The notes under the pieces are model-generated. The model saw only the letters and a program-made list of their open reading frames with translations. It was not told where the DNA came from and did no database searches. From Helicoverpa zea (taxonomy: Eukaryota; Arthropoda; Insecta; Lepidoptera; Noctuidae): 64,000 nucleotides of DNA. This document shows positions 14,654-27,118 of this stretch, piece by piece (the stretch's first letter is position 1; every line of letters begins with the position of its first letter). The position numbers and the translations under genes were made by a program. The stretch lies in assembly GCF_022581195.2 (NCBI RefSeq), contig NC_061452.1:5711501-5775500 (forward strand), given 5' to 3'.

Positions 14654-14984
14654 CAGGGTTACTGGTAAGCAGACCGCATCCTTTCAGGTGATAGTATAGG
14701 TCAATACGGACAAATTTGACCATGGCATATACTGGACAAAAGTTAACCCGTTTCAAGATAATCGAATTTCAAGATCAGTCGTCTAGGTACACGTATAAAT
14801 TTTAATTATTAGTCAAAAGTCTCGTTTTTGTGGATTTTTGTGTATTTTTGGATAGAAGATGAATCACTTCATAATAACAAACCATAAAACTGTACCCAGT
14901 GTATCCCATGGTCAAATTTGCCCGTATTGACCTATGTATACTATCACCTCATGAAAGGATGCGGTCTACTTACCAGTAACCCTG
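14654..14984. mobile_element. MITE with ~65-base inverted ends and TA flanks (mariner-like)
   Basis: The left end CAGGGTTACTGGTAAG and the words after it (CCGCATCCTTTCA, GTCAATACGG, CAAATTTGACCATGG) return in reverse complement at the right end, closing with CTTACCAGTAACCCTG. Both termini abut the dinucleotide TA (14652-14653 and 14985-14986), the target duplication of Tc1/mariner-type transposons. The element is 331 bases with no coding capacity, so it must have been moved by a transposase supplied in trans. Superfamily assignment rests only on the TA flank. Confidence 0.8.
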
Positions 14985-17747
14985 TATATGAATGCTTTAA
15001 ATAATTTCAAGTAGAAAACAGTTAACCACGGGAAAAGTGTACTAAAGTAAAGTAAATGTGTTTTAAATATGTAGACACCGCGCTGCTATAAAAAAGAACT
15101 ATTTCTTTTTCCCACATCTAATTTTAACCATTGTAGTTTGCATTTCCGAAATCCATGTTCAGCTGTGCGGGACTCTTGCGAGGTAATCTTTAGAAAGGGA
15201 ATAACATTCCCACACAAAAATACGTGCAAAAACAAAAGGTCTAATTTTAAACCATAATAATTTGGAACTCCTAAACAAATAAACCTATTCCCTCATTAAA
15301 TAAAACATTCTCATTCTAACATATTCGTGTTGACAGAACCCAAAGGGGTGATTTCAATTAAAATCTCTTATTATCCTCAACGCTAACATTTGTGACCTAT
15401 AATAACTAAGTACCTAATAAAACACTGAATTGCCGACCAGTTTTATTAGTATATGAAACTATATAAAAGCCGAACACTTGGCGTTAATTATGGCTCGTAA
15501 TATTGTAATTTATTACTCGAAGCGAGAAAGGACTAATATTAACTCAGTCTTTATTTATAACTCGCGGAATTTCCTCGGAACGGTCTTAGAGTTGGGATTT
15601 ATTTTCAATTTTATGACACCTGGATGAGGGCAAAGTAGGTGTTAACCTTCTTCGTAATCCGCAAAATTTTAATTAATATGTCTTTGACAAAGCCTAATTT
15701 AATGGCAATATTGTCAAGGAAGTAATACCATTAAATCAGGTAACTAGGTCGTTAGGTCAAACCAAACCTTGTATTAAAAAAATAAAACGCCATAATTGTT
15801 ATTTAGTATTTGGGATTCTTTAGTTAAATTCTTTTTTTTTTCTAAACAGAAGGATCCATTAGATATTCGATGAGCAAGCCCTCAACATCGTACCTATTAC
15901 GTACTATTTGAATTCGCAATAGCATCTATAACAGTATTAACTGGTGGCCCATTTTCAGTATGAGAAGCCTTTAAAATGATTACTATTCCTGGTAACCATT
16001 TCACTGAAAGCAATAAGAGGAAAATTGCATAAGTACCAATAAATTGCATCTAGACCACCACCTGGTAACATATTTCCTTTCTAATATTCCATATTTTCTA
16101 CGTCATCTTTTGCAGCACCGTCAATATCCGTAGCATTTCTACTTACATCTACTAAACTGCTTCAAATGACCAATTTTATATTACGTAGCTTACATTCGGA
16201 GTAACGAGTAACCCCACTCAGCGTAGCGCTACGGTCTACAAAAGTACTACGCTCGTAGCACCGCGGTCGTAGCCGTAGTACTCGAAACGGTTACAAATTT
16301 TACGTACCATTAGGTAGCCGGATAAAGGGAAGGCAGTTTGATTCGCTTTCAAATGTAACCGCTTATTTTCTTAGATTTTGAACGGGTTTGAAATTCAGTA
16401 GCAAGCACATAGGCAATAGCTGTGGACTTGCAGATGAGTGGTATGAAAACTTTTTGATGGTGTTCAATTAAGATTAGCAAGTTTACTATACCGTGTTGTT
16501 TACCTTTTACAAAAAATACTCAGCGAGAATTCAAAAATACAGGATCATCAAAGATGTTTTGATAGCAGCGTTATTTTATAAACAAGCTTGTTTTTAAAAG
16601 TGACGAAGTAAGAAATTGGCAAATATTTGTGTTGCAGGAAATTTTCCCGAGGCTTGACATGAAAGTAACATTACAAAGGTTCGTCTTATAAGTACGTCTT
16701 TCTATCAGACTTTCAATTTGCAAGCTCGGAGATTAGAAGGAGGAATCTCCATTTTAACCTATCACCAAGTGTTTATCCGATCCGGATTTCAATCAATTGC
16801 TTAAAACGCTGGAATGATCGGTTTTTGTGAAGATCGTTTTCCTTCGACCGTGGCTTTACGGAAGATACAACGTCGACATATTTGTGATAAATGAAAAATA
16901 TACAGGCATTATTAAATTGAAGGTTGTTAATCAAGCAGCATTATTTAGAGGTCCACTTAGTGTCGCCCGCGCCGGTGGTGGAAGGCATTATCATCTGGCT
17001 TATATCGCTTGACCTAGAAAGCTCAGTTTCGGTATGAAATATGTTTTGCTATCAAATTTGAATAAAACAAGGGCGGGCGAATTGAGCGGCGCCAAAAATA
17101 AAATTAACAAAACCTTCACAGGCTGTATCGCGTTAACAGTTGGTGTAATTCATTTGAAATGATATAACGTTCATTTGGAGATAACGTGCCCCGTATAACA
17201 CATGGTGCCGAATTATTGTGCGGATTATATGAACGTATAAAAATGTGTACGAAAATAAAGATGAATTGGACGTAAAAGTTTATATAGCGCAATTAACACA
17301 ACACCCAGAGAATCCCCAAAAATATGACCTTTTTTAGTTTTGTAAAGTTGTGTGTAATTTGTTTGTCAATTAAAAGTTATAGGTCAGTAAATGTTGTGCG
17401 TTTGACGAAACATAAAAAAAATCGTAAAATGTTGTTTTGCTTGTTTACGTGTGACTTTATATGCGTTACAATATTTTGTAAATAATGCTGAAATTAATAA
17501 TGCAAAGCCACAAACCAAAACAGGGTTTCACAACCTTAAATCAGCTACTCAACAGATCATAAACACAAATATTTGAAGTCAGCCCTACATAAGTCATAAA
17601 TCAAACTTTATGCCACAAAACCTCTATAGAAACTAATATATTTAAATACACAAACCCATTCAACGTGACCTTACAACCTTAAGTTCACGACATTCAAAGG
17701 TCACAATCACTCACACACGAACTTAACTAACTCAGAATCAACAACAC
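14985..17747. other. Unrecognised DNA between MITE and SINE
   Basis: No gene or transposon is recognised. At about 16205-16300 there is a short tract of repeated GTAG/CTACG/CGTAGC words with internal symmetry, probably a decayed simple repeat. A GC-richer patch at 16950-17100 has no coding signature that I can defend. Confidence 0.45.
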
Positions 17748-17768
17748 GTGCCACAAATAACTCCATCC
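17748..17768. repeat. Target-site duplication, left copy, of the SINE
   Basis: This 21-base sequence (beginning GTGCCACAAATAAC) is repeated without mismatch at 18168-18188, immediately on the other side of the SINE. Perfect identity over 21 bases indicates a LINE-type insertion that is young enough not to have diverged. Confidence 0.9.
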
Positions 17769-18167
17769 TCATCATCCTCCGAGCCTTTTTCCCAATCATG
17801 TTGGGGTCGGCTTCCAGTCTAACCGGATTCAGCTGAGTACCAGTGCTTTACAAGAAGCGACTGCCTATCTGACCTCCTCAACCCAGTTACCCGGGCAACC
17901 CGATACCCCTTGGTTAGACTGGTGTCAGACTTACTGGCTTCTGACTACCCGTAACGACTGCCAAGGACACTGACAGCCGGGACCTACAGTTTAACATGCC
18001 ATCCGAAACACAGTCAATGGTGTCTAAGATATACTTAGAAAGTACATACAAACTTAGAAAAGTTGCATTGGTACTTGCCTGACCTGGGATCGAACCCGCG
18101 CCCACATACTTGAGAGGTTGTCCTTTTCCCACTAGGCCACCACGACTTTTTAACTTTTTTTTTTGTT
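17769..18167 (-). mobile_element. Full-length tRNA-derived SINE (lepidopteran HaSE-like)
   Basis: Read on the minus strand, the element starts near 18148 with a tRNA-like head: a box-A-like GTGGCCTAGTGG and a box B GGTTCGATCCC, the two internal RNA polymerase III promoter blocks. A conserved body follows, and the 3' end reads GGAGGATGATGATGAGG. Exact 21-base target duplications flank it. An A-rich tract (about ten A, then AAAAA) lies on the 5' side, between the duplication and the head, which is unusual since SINE A-tracts are normally 3'. Retroposition by a LINE with a TGATGATG-type tail is inferred. Other copies or pieces of this family lie at 30530-30891, 23280-23380 and 23891-24045. Confidence 0.92.
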
Positions 18168-18188
18168 GTGCCACAAATAACTCCATCC
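18168..18188. repeat. Target-site duplication, right copy, of the SINE
   Basis: Identical over 21 bases to 17748-17768; together they delimit the SINE insertion. Confidence 0.9.
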
Positions 18189-19671
18189 GGCAATTAATCC
18201 TAACTGCAGGCAATTTAACTTCATACCTCATCCTCGACTGTTAAGGAACTTTAGATTCTTACACATTAAACTTTCATTAGATGCAGTCGCTTCGAAAACT
18301 TGGAGCACTACTGAGAGAGAATTAGAACGAGTCATTAACCATAATAACAAGGTGCCGACACTGATTAAGCTGCTTAGTAAATCTGCCTACCTCAAAGTAA
18401 TGCTTCAATTACCCCGACTTATATAGTAATACAAACTATAAATCAGGCCACGCTGTGCCGTGTTATAATTAAAATTAATCAGCAATATATATCAAGTACT
18501 TGTTATTGAAGCGCCCAAATAGGTGATAGGTTCACTCTTCAAAATGGATTACGTAATTTTAGACGGGGCAAACAACAGTAAGTATATGAATTACTTGGAA
18601 GTGTAGCTATTAATAAATTTATGAATAGTTCATACGATATTACATGCATAATTAAACAATATACATATAATAGCAAGCCCATTTCCTCGAAGGTTCGAGC
18701 ACAAACGTGGCCTCTATCCTTTCCTACACCCACATTTTGCCAGTCATTGTATTGTATGGCAACGGGGCTCAGATCCGAACTCCTAAGGGATTCTACTAAG
18801 AAATTCCCGATGGAATAACACAATAACACTACTCAGCCGGGAATAGAATGCATGACTCGCTCGCTATCACGTTTGGGATTAGCTGAGCGAGAATCAGGCG
18901 AATCAATTCAATAGAATACAATCCAATTCTTAATTAATAACAATTAGGTACTTTTATGAATGAATACCTGCTTAGTAGTTAGCTTTTGAAATGCATATTA
19001 CCTACTTTTGCAAGTTTGAACCCAAACTATAAAGTCATTTACACTGAACATAACGTCCAAAGTACGTTAACAGGTTCTAAGTATTTGTAGTGGCAGTTAA
19101 TTATTTCAATTATTTTCATCTGTAACCCGAAATAATTAGCACCGTTCGATTATAACGAAATGCGTCATTTATAATTGTCAAAACAAATGGATGCGTTTAC
19201 ACCGCCAGTTTAGAGCTCGTCCAATTAACTCTGCAATAATACGAAACGCTTTGTTTATGTATTATTTATTCGTTGCAAATGGGAAGATTATTTCGTCGCT
19301 CAATTTCGTACATGTATATTGAAATATTTCGTTTTTAATTTACAAAAACAATATTATTGAAGCTTAAATTGAGAGTATCTTTATGAATCTTTATTCGAAA
19401 TATTCGCAGTCACTTCGAATATTTTCCGAAGTAGTGTAAATTTCACGTACCTGGCGTAATTTTTTGTTAATATTATTTTGTAAGTTCTCTTTGTGAAATA
19501 ACGCTCTTCACCGCAGCGTGCATACAATAATACAGGTTGACAGAAAGCAACCGTTAAGTCCCCTCTCTCATCCCTTTCATTTATTTATGTTATGTAAGAC
19601 AAAATCGATTTCCCATTACTTTCCCATGTTTTTCATTCTTTAAAACCATCGGATTATTACGAATGCACATA
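18189..19671. other. Unrecognised AT-rich DNA
   Basis: I see no gene or repeat that I can name between the SINE and the LINE fragment. Overlapping short ORFs on opposite strands at 18539-18829 have no motif support. Confidence 0.45.
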
Positions 19672-20000
19672 CATCATCATCCTCCTGCCCTTATACCAAT
19701 ATTATTTGGAGTCGGCGCAGCATGTTTTCTCCTTCCATACTCTTCTATCTGCAATGTCATCTCACAAGTAACATTCTTTCTTACCATATCTACTTTCAGA
19801 CAATCCATCCATCGTTTCTTTGGTCTTCCTCTTCCACTATATCCGTCCACTTTCATACTCATCACCTTCTTCACAACATGACTTCATTCCGCATCACATG
19901 CCCATACCATGACAGCCGGTTTCCACGCAGTTTTTCTGTTACCGGCGCCACTTTCAAACTTCCTCTTATGTACTCATTCCTCACTGTATCCACGAATTCA
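19672..20000 (-). mobile_element. 5'-truncated LINE, C-terminal end of the reverse-transcriptase ORF, frameshifted
   Basis: Minus-strand translation gives the C-terminal tail common to many insect non-LTR retrotransposons. One frame (about 20000 to 19877) contains IRGSLKVAPVTEKLRGNRL and then SWYGHVM. A second frame (19874-19677) contains GRGRPKKRWMDCLKVDM and CEMT. The two blocks are normally continuous, so a frameshift and a stop near 19875 have broken the ORF. The 3' end runs into GATGATGATG at 19672-19680, the usual tail of these LINEs. The polymerase domain is absent. This is a dead-on-arrival copy. The clade (RTE-like or a related one) is not certain from this tail alone. Confidence 0.85.
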
Positions 20001-22278
20001 CATACATATATATTTATGTCATTGCTCTATAATTATATTGAGTTCGATACAAAACTCGTTAAAGCTAGTATTTAATTGTGGTTGTTGTATTTAGAAGAGC
20101 TTTAGGTTTTAGCTTTTAGAGGTTGACTCACGCTTCACGGAGTTTCCGAGTTCAGTTTGCTGATAATTAGACGCTTTGCAGTTTACTGACGCCTGGTAAT
20201 GAGATAAGTTATCCGCGTTTGAAAACATAAGGATTACCAACTTGAGTACAGTCAGGAACAAGACTGGCTTGGTTAGAAAATCAGTTCGCTTTGCTGGGTT
20301 GAACAAATATTTTTAAATTGCAAGCACGAATTAATATTTAATTTGTATAAAATAACGCAAAGGATATTCTATCGATTCGAATCGAATATTTATTTATAAC
20401 ATGCAGTGTAGTATTCTAAGAGAAAACAAAAAATTATTTTGAAATAATAAATCCGCCCATTTTAATTTCAAAAATCAAAGCCCCTGACTTCACATTCTTA
20501 TGAATAATGTAGCAACTTGCATCCGTATCAATATCTACGAAACCAGTCATTATCCATCAAATAACAATTTATTTGGTCGACAATGACGAAGCTATCTAGG
20601 TTTAACTCAGCTGATTCTATTCTCAATTTACCCATGAAAACTAAGTTGTTTACCAATACAGCTCGACTACCCATAGGAAACCATAATCAGGATGTTTATA
20701 CCACTTGCACCCATTTAATAATAGGTGTTTGTTGCTTTGGGATTTTCCCCGTGGAATTTTCCAGAATTAACGAAGTTCCCTTTTACCCTTGGATGAAGAT
20801 TAAATACGTATTCCTTTAATTTCATTATAACTTTAACGGTACCAGCAAAATATCGGTTACCTCGTAGATACGTACATTTTGACTAAGCGTTCGAGGAAAA
20901 AAAGCGTTATGGTTTTTCTTTGAACAATTGATTGCATTGAAAATTGTACTTTAATATATAGTACGAACCCAGGTACTGTTTCTTCGAAAGACTAAAACAG
21001 AGTAAGTTGGCACGCTCGCGTACAAAAACAATTGACGTGTGTAATGCAATGAGAGGATCAGTGTCAGAAACGTGAACTAATGGTAGTGTTTTTTTTCCGT
21101 AAGCTGCTTAATGTGTTGAATTCTTGGTTATATCTTATAGTAAGATGTTCAAGCAAAGTGCATTCGGGTTACAAAGTTTTGTATGGCGCGCTGTGACAGT
21201 GATTCAAATAGGTATAAAATATAAGTAACTTATTCTGGGTTAAGGTAGTTACTTCTTTTACAAATATACAGTTTTGCATCCATGATAACCAGAATATGTA
21301 ATATTTACTTTTTATTAAAAGTTCTATCTGTACACAAAATTTCCAATTACTTAAATTCCATTACAGCCTCACTAAGAACTCAATAATAACCTTTAGTTAT
21401 CGAATCTGTTTAAAGTAAACCAAGTAAAATGAACCAACATTGCAGGGTGCACTCTGAACAAACACAATCTCTAGTGTAGTACCAGTTTGGCCGGAATACC
21501 CGCAAATGCAACACATCCCTGGCATACCTGAGTCGAGAGCCGAGTTTTGCACGAAGACTGACATTCGATAATTATGTCTGCCCATCTCACTTAGGATACA
21601 TCTGCGTGTAAAATTCTAAACTGAATACGGAAAATTCGCTTCACTTTTGTTTTGCGTTTTTCAACAAAGAGATGCATACTATTTATGAGCTGTTTCTCGT
21701 GTCGAGTAAATCGTAAACTTTTACGAATGAAGACGAGCATACGCAGGTATGTTGTTTTACGCGACTAAGGGCTCGTTCTAAGGTGATATGTTATGAATAA
21801 ACGAGGTGTGTTATTCATGCAAAAATTACATTTGCAAAAAACAACATCATAACTGCATCTGCGTACGAAATATTTTGATTATTTCACACCCCAGAAGATC
21901 GCAAAAAATCTTTTTTTCTGTCACTGTAAGTCGATCGACAATTCATCCCCTGACGATATAGACCCTACACCGTGTCGATATATTAAAATGTAATAAATAG
22001 TGATTCATTTCCTCGTTTGTTTCTCATATCTTATCTGCGGCGCGATGGTGTTTACATTAGATTTATCGGAGCTCCCACGACGTCGGAACACACAGAATTA
22101 TGTTACGCTCCCCCGTCTCCTGTTTTTACATCATTTATTCGAGAATATAGAGCGCCGTTGTTATCTTAAAATTGATATCGTTGCAAATGTTTGGTGTGTC
22201 TTTAATGTTCTCCCTAATACTCCACCTTGTGAGATGTTTTGGTAAAAGCTTTTCATATGAAAGATCTGTAATATAATA
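20001..22278. other. Mostly unrecognised DNA; one exon-like open segment
   Basis: A minus-strand open segment at 20132-20293 is bounded by an AG and a GTGAGT in matching phases (see findings). I do not annotate it as an exon, because its protein shows no domain. The rest, including a small Cys-containing minus ORF at 21397-21585, is unrecognised. Confidence 0.4.
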
Positions 22279-22495
22279 ACTAGCCGTTTTCTCGCGGTTT
22301 CACCCATGTCTCGAGAATGAATGACAGGGAATAGCCATACCGGAATAAAATATAACCTATGTCATTCAGGAATATTGTAGCTTTTCCAACAGTGAAATAA
22401 CTTTTCAAATCGTTTCAGTAGTTTTGGAGCCTTTGGGATACACACAAACAAACACACAAAAAAATCCTTTTCACTATAAACATTATACATGATTT
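22279..22495 (+). mobile_element. Lepidopteran CTAGC...-type retroposon (SINE/RTE-tail-like), diverged
   Basis: The segment opens AACTAGCCGTTTTCTCGCGG and GTTTCACCC. It continues with an ATAxxATATAxCCTATGT word and TTTCAAATCGTTTCAGTAGTTT, and ends in an A/C-rich ACAAACAAACACACAAAAAA tract. This word order is shared with the copies at 34500-34642 and 34925-35126. It is a diverged, non-coding retroposon copy. Confidence 0.7.
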
Positions 22496-22769
22496 ATAAA
22501 ACGTGGTCCGATTAAAAAACCGAGTCTATAGCGATAGTAGTTTCAAAACAGCTTTATAGTAAGCAACGGAGAAAGTAAATAAATGTTCTAACAACAACAA
22601 ACTGCGGTCGCCAATGCGACGCCGAGGTTTTTCAACCTAAAACCGCTTTCAGATTTTATTATTGCTACGAAAGTTCTATACACTTCTGTATAATCGTACT
22701 TTTATAAACCTGTGCGAGTATTCTTGAGAAAATAAATAGATGCTTTTCAGTCTATAAATACTTATTATT

Positions 22770-23035
22770 ATCAGCGTTTTTACTCCCACTGCAGGGCACA
22801 GGCCACTTCTGATACAGAGAAGGAATGAGGCGGGTTGATGATTTCAGACTTAAAGACCAGGATTCCTCAAATGGTTTCCTTCACGTTACTTAATCATTGA
22901 TGCACAAGATACAGATACACTTAGAAAGTACATATAACTAAGAAAAGTTACATTGGTTCTTGCCTGTTCTTGGAATCGAACCAGCACTCGTACTTCAGAG
23001 TCAGGTGCTTTAACTAGGCTACCATAATCCCTGCT
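22770..23035 (-). mobile_element. tRNA-derived SINE, second type
   Basis: On the minus strand the element opens GGTAGCCTAGTTAAAGC (box-A-like) with GGTTCGATTCC (box B). It passes through AACTTTTCTTAGTT, shared with the other SINEs here. The 3' part is different and contains GGCCTGTGCCCTGCAGTGGG. Head and early body are thus common to the 17769-18167 family, while the 3' half belongs to another lineage, a typical result of SINE tail exchange. No clear target duplication was found. Confidence 0.8.
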
Positions 23036-23279
23036 AAAATAAAAACTCGATCCACAGCTAGTTAATTACATTCTGGACATCGTACAAAGTCTGGTAACAT
23101 TTAATTAAGTCAGTCATTCAAATTAATTAGCACATGGCTGAATAAATTCAATTATGGCTCCATTGCATGCTTTGAACATGACGTCTGTTTGTGAAGTGGG
23201 TGGTTCGATTGAGAATATTTGTACATAGTTAACATGGCTTTTTAATGCCATGATTAAAAAACATTATTAAATATTCAAA

Positions 23280-23380
23280 GTCGCGGTGGGCCAGAGTTAA
23301 AGCACCAACCTCTTAAGTTTGAGTGTCTTTGATTCCAGGTCAGGCAAGTAGCAATGCAACTTTTCTTAGTTGGTATATAT
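23280..23380 (+). mobile_element. SINE head fragment
   Basis: This plus-strand copy covers the tRNA-like head (GGTGGGCCAGAGTTAAAGC, then a degenerate box B TTTGATTCCAGG) and the AGGCAAGTAGCAATGCAACT body start seen in the other SINEs. It ends just after CTTAGTTGG, so it lacks the 3' body. The box B mismatch suggests that it can no longer be transcribed. Confidence 0.75.
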
Positions 23381-23514
23381 TTATTGATAACCATTACGTA
23401 TTTAATGATTATTACCTGAATAGTACGTGGGTTAAGATATTTGTTCCTCTATCCCACTTTAACGGCTGAATAAAATTGTTGTTTGACACACACGTTTGCA
23501 CGGATAAGGAAAGT

Positions 23515-23560
23515 ATGTCAGGACGCGGGTGAAATCGTGGGAGGAAGCTAGTTACATAAT
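23515..23560 (-). mobile_element. 5' end of a CTAGCTTxCTCC-type retroposon (fragment)
   Basis: The minus strand reads AACTAGCTTCCTCCCACG, then ATTTCACCCGCGTCC, the conserved start of the retroposon family also seen at 34925. How far it extends to the left is not clear. Confidence 0.55.
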
Positions 23561-23890
23561 AAATTCGTCATTCAAATCCTTTTATATTTTTAGACCCTTG
23601 TCAATATAATATACTCCATTTTGCAGATACATATTCGCATGTTGCAAAAGAGATGTGAATACTGAAATATTTTTCTTTAATTTCCTCCGGGAATAATGTA
23701 AAAATAGAATTTTAGCGAATATTCTATTTTTGGACCATTGGATACAGAAGAGTGAATGTTTCAGTTTGAGTAGGTGTGTAATTCCCAATTCGATGTACCG
23801 TTTTAGAATAAAAAGGAATGTTTGGAACCTGTTATTTTGCTTCTATTTAACGTCAATGTATTCTTTAGAATATAAAAATAAAACTTTTAC

Positions 23891-24045
23891 ATCTGACCCT
23901 CTCAGCTTAGTTACCCGGGTAACCCAATACCATTTTCTGGCTTTTAGCTACACGTAGCGACTGCTAAAGAAATTCAAATAACACCCATGTACCAACCCAT
24001 TTTAACGTGTCTTCCAAAACGCAGAGGAACACACCATGACAAGAT
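23891..24045 (-). mobile_element. SINE body fragment
   Basis: The segment shares in order the words ATCTGACC, AGTTACCCGGGTAACCC, CTGGCTT, CTACACGTAGCGACTGC and a diverged CCAAAACGCAG block with the central body of the SINE at 17769-18167. It lacks both the tRNA-like head and the TGATGATG end. Confidence 0.7.
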
Positions 24046-27000
24046 GGACCGTGACAAGCGTTGCTTAACCTTACAATCGATCGAACAGTGTGGTTGCTTC
24101 TTAGCCACAGGATACCCTTACCTTATCTGTTTACCACATGTAAATACCTATCGGAAGCTCAGCGGAACACATAATAGACTTCCCCGATACTATGCAAGCG
24201 ATACATAGCATGCACCAAGTTGTAACAGTTTCCAACTTATTTAATTTACTAGCTGGTGACGCATACTATCTGAACAGGGACCAAGAGACTGTAGTTAATA
24301 ACGATTTATGTAACCCTTTTGTTCCTGGCCTATTATCTCCGTGGCATGAGCTTGCTATTCATTGCTGATATATTGTGTCTCTGTTATCGTGTCAAAAGAA
24401 TATTAAGCCTATCTGTTGCTGGGTAACGTCACGGGTTGGCCCGGTAGTGACGAGCGGGTTGTTCTTAGTATACTTTAGTCATTATAATTGCCTTGTTCTT
24501 CGCTGCGTCGAGTTCAAGACAAAGTATAGATAGAAAACGATTCCTCATTCAAATTTCCTTGTGTGTATTAAACATACAACTTAAAAATAATCGTTCCTCT
24601 TACATATACCTCTGTAATTTTTTACCTAATGTTATAGAAAAGCCCTATTCGAATATTATTCTATACTGTACCAATAATAAAGATAAAGTAATTCTAATAC
24701 AATATATTGAATGGGATTTCATTATTTTTTGAGCACTACTAAGGTTAAACTTAATTTAATGTAAAAGCATTGCCGCCACCGTAACTCACTTAGAGACGGC
24801 CAACCGCGACACTGACTTGTGGCTGCGCCCGAAAAAGAAACATTCTATAAAGAAAGCCATTTGGTTGGCACATAAAAGAAATACGTATAAATCAGAGGCG
24901 TCGGCCATTACGGCATAGCCTACGTGTTATTGTGCCCGCTCCGTCACGTTTATGCGACGCGAATGTGACAAAATAAGCGCCATTATACGACAAAGATCGT
25001 ACCCTCACATTTGCTCAGTGAGATTACTCGCTTGTAATACCTTTATGTCACCTTATATCTAGATGCTTATATCTTTAAACTCACACCGTCGACTACATTC
25101 TACACACATATACAGCACTTACTCAGTCACGCCATTAAAGTCTTCGATCACTGTCAAGGAGACGGCGAACAAATAAAACTATAAGTAACAGTCTTCGACC
25201 AAGCAGACAAGCAATATAAAGAAATTGGTCCAAAGTGACTAGCTAAAACGTGTCTTGTAACAATTTTACAGGACTTTTTACTGAAAGAATATAAAAGTCC
25301 CACCTAATTATCTTTTATAGCACAGGAAAAGGGACCACATTTTCATGTTTCATGCTTCTCAGTGAGAGCTTATTAACATACGATAGTGTTCTGAAAGCTA
25401 AAAATTCGTATCGTGAAAAGACCGCTCGCTGGCCGCCATTGAAATACGAGTGGATGGCTCATCCGCTTATAAATTATGTAGCGAAACGTAACAGAAACAC
25501 AAATTCCGCGGCGCAAATTTTGACGTGGCCCTAACATAAATTTTTTGAATGAAACAACATTTTTTTCGAAGGAAGAACAAAGGTCACAAGCCTAGCGCTG
25601 TTTTTTAGCTTAGTCAAACCATTTTTTACGCCTCTTCAGTGTGAAACCACGAACGTTTCGCGTACTAAGGCTAAATTGTGAGCGTTTTGACTGATTTTGA
25701 ATTCAGCTAGCTCAACGTCAGGTAATTTGGGAGGCTTTTTCTTACACTTTATGGAAATCTTGGCCATCAGCGATATTTTTTATCACAAGTACTTGGGATA
25801 AGTAAGTCATTTTTAACGTGCGTTCACGAAAAAACTAACGGTGAAAAATTTTGGATATTAATTTCACAGTCTTGACAAAAAGTTGTGTGGATTATGTTTC
25901 TGAGAAAGAACCGTATTTTATTTATTTAACTTTTAACATTGCTCCACTATTCCTTGAATAATGCGACTACCTGGAACTCAAGAAACAAAAGTAGCACATA
26001 GTTGCACAACTAAAATTACACGGCATGTCCCCGAGCTTATCAAGAGAAAGCGCAAAACTTAGGCAGGTGGATGTAACTTAATTTAGACGCCGACGTTCGG
26101 AGCCAATCGCGGCGACGGTGTTTGCGGAAATTCGTACGAAGACAAGCGATTTTTTTCTCGCTGCGGACGTGAGGCGAAAGTTATCGAACATAGACGGCAA
26201 TAAGGCGGGTTACAAATGATCTAATTCAAATCTCCTGTGCAGGTATTTGTTGCGATAATTTAGGATTATTCCAATTAAGGGATGTTATTATTTATTTCAG
26301 AGTATTAATTTTGTCAACCAGTCACATGCCAGAATAGTCATTTGAAATGTATGAATATGTTACAGAGCTTCATAGTTATTTTAGTTAATCACCAACTTTT
26401 ATGGCCGAAAAACCATTTCAAAACATAAAAGCAAAGTGTAACAAGTCATGACTTGAAAATCACAAAAGCGACATTATTATCCCCATTGTAATCAAAACGC
26501 TACGTGATCCAAAACAAACAGGTGTACCAACTCATCGTGAACTATGAAACAAAGCTTGGCATGGCTTGTTTTGTTATGTTGGTGGAGACCGCCAGCCTTG
26601 TTTAATGACTCGAAAAATGTTCAGGCTACCTGCACTACTATAAGGGCACATGTCCTCTTTATTCGAGTTACAGACACGCTGTTTTTACATTGAGCCAAGA
26701 AAATAGTGATTTTTGCACAGGTATTGAGATGAAGAAGGTTTTTGACACTGTCTCCGGACTAAAGTTAAATATGCACCCGCGAACGACATCCTGCTAATAT
26801 TATGCGCGTCAGGTGCGGATTTTATATTACGCTTGGGTAAGTTTTCTTCTCTAAATAAATCTTTATTCTGCAGCGCAAATTTTTGCAGCAAAAGCGGGGT
26901 ATTAAAAATACAAACGTTTTCGAGAGCATAATATAAGTTGGAACGACGAAAAAAGTGAATAAAGCAACTATACTCTTCGTAGTCTAGTTAACTTTTCCAC

Positions 27001-27118
27001 TTCCTAGCTCAAAATTATGCTTTAGAATATTTTCGAGTCGAGTGCAGTACTGGGATTCTATAAAACTCGATCAACAACTCGCATTTCACTTCGATTCGTA
27101 ATGTCATTTCATACTTTA
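24046..27118. other. Unrecognised DNA
   Basis: No gene or transposon is recognised. CpG-rich patches occur at 24770-24960 and 26090-26210, without splice-bounded ORFs that I trust. A 60-codon plus ORF at 25352-25534 is slightly coding-like but has no motif. Confidence 0.45.

Noticed and set aside
18068..18148. tRNA gene on the minus strand (box A and box B present)
   Set aside because: It is the tRNA-like head of a SINE: it continues into the SINE body, is flanked by target duplications and lacks a clean cloverleaf 3' half.
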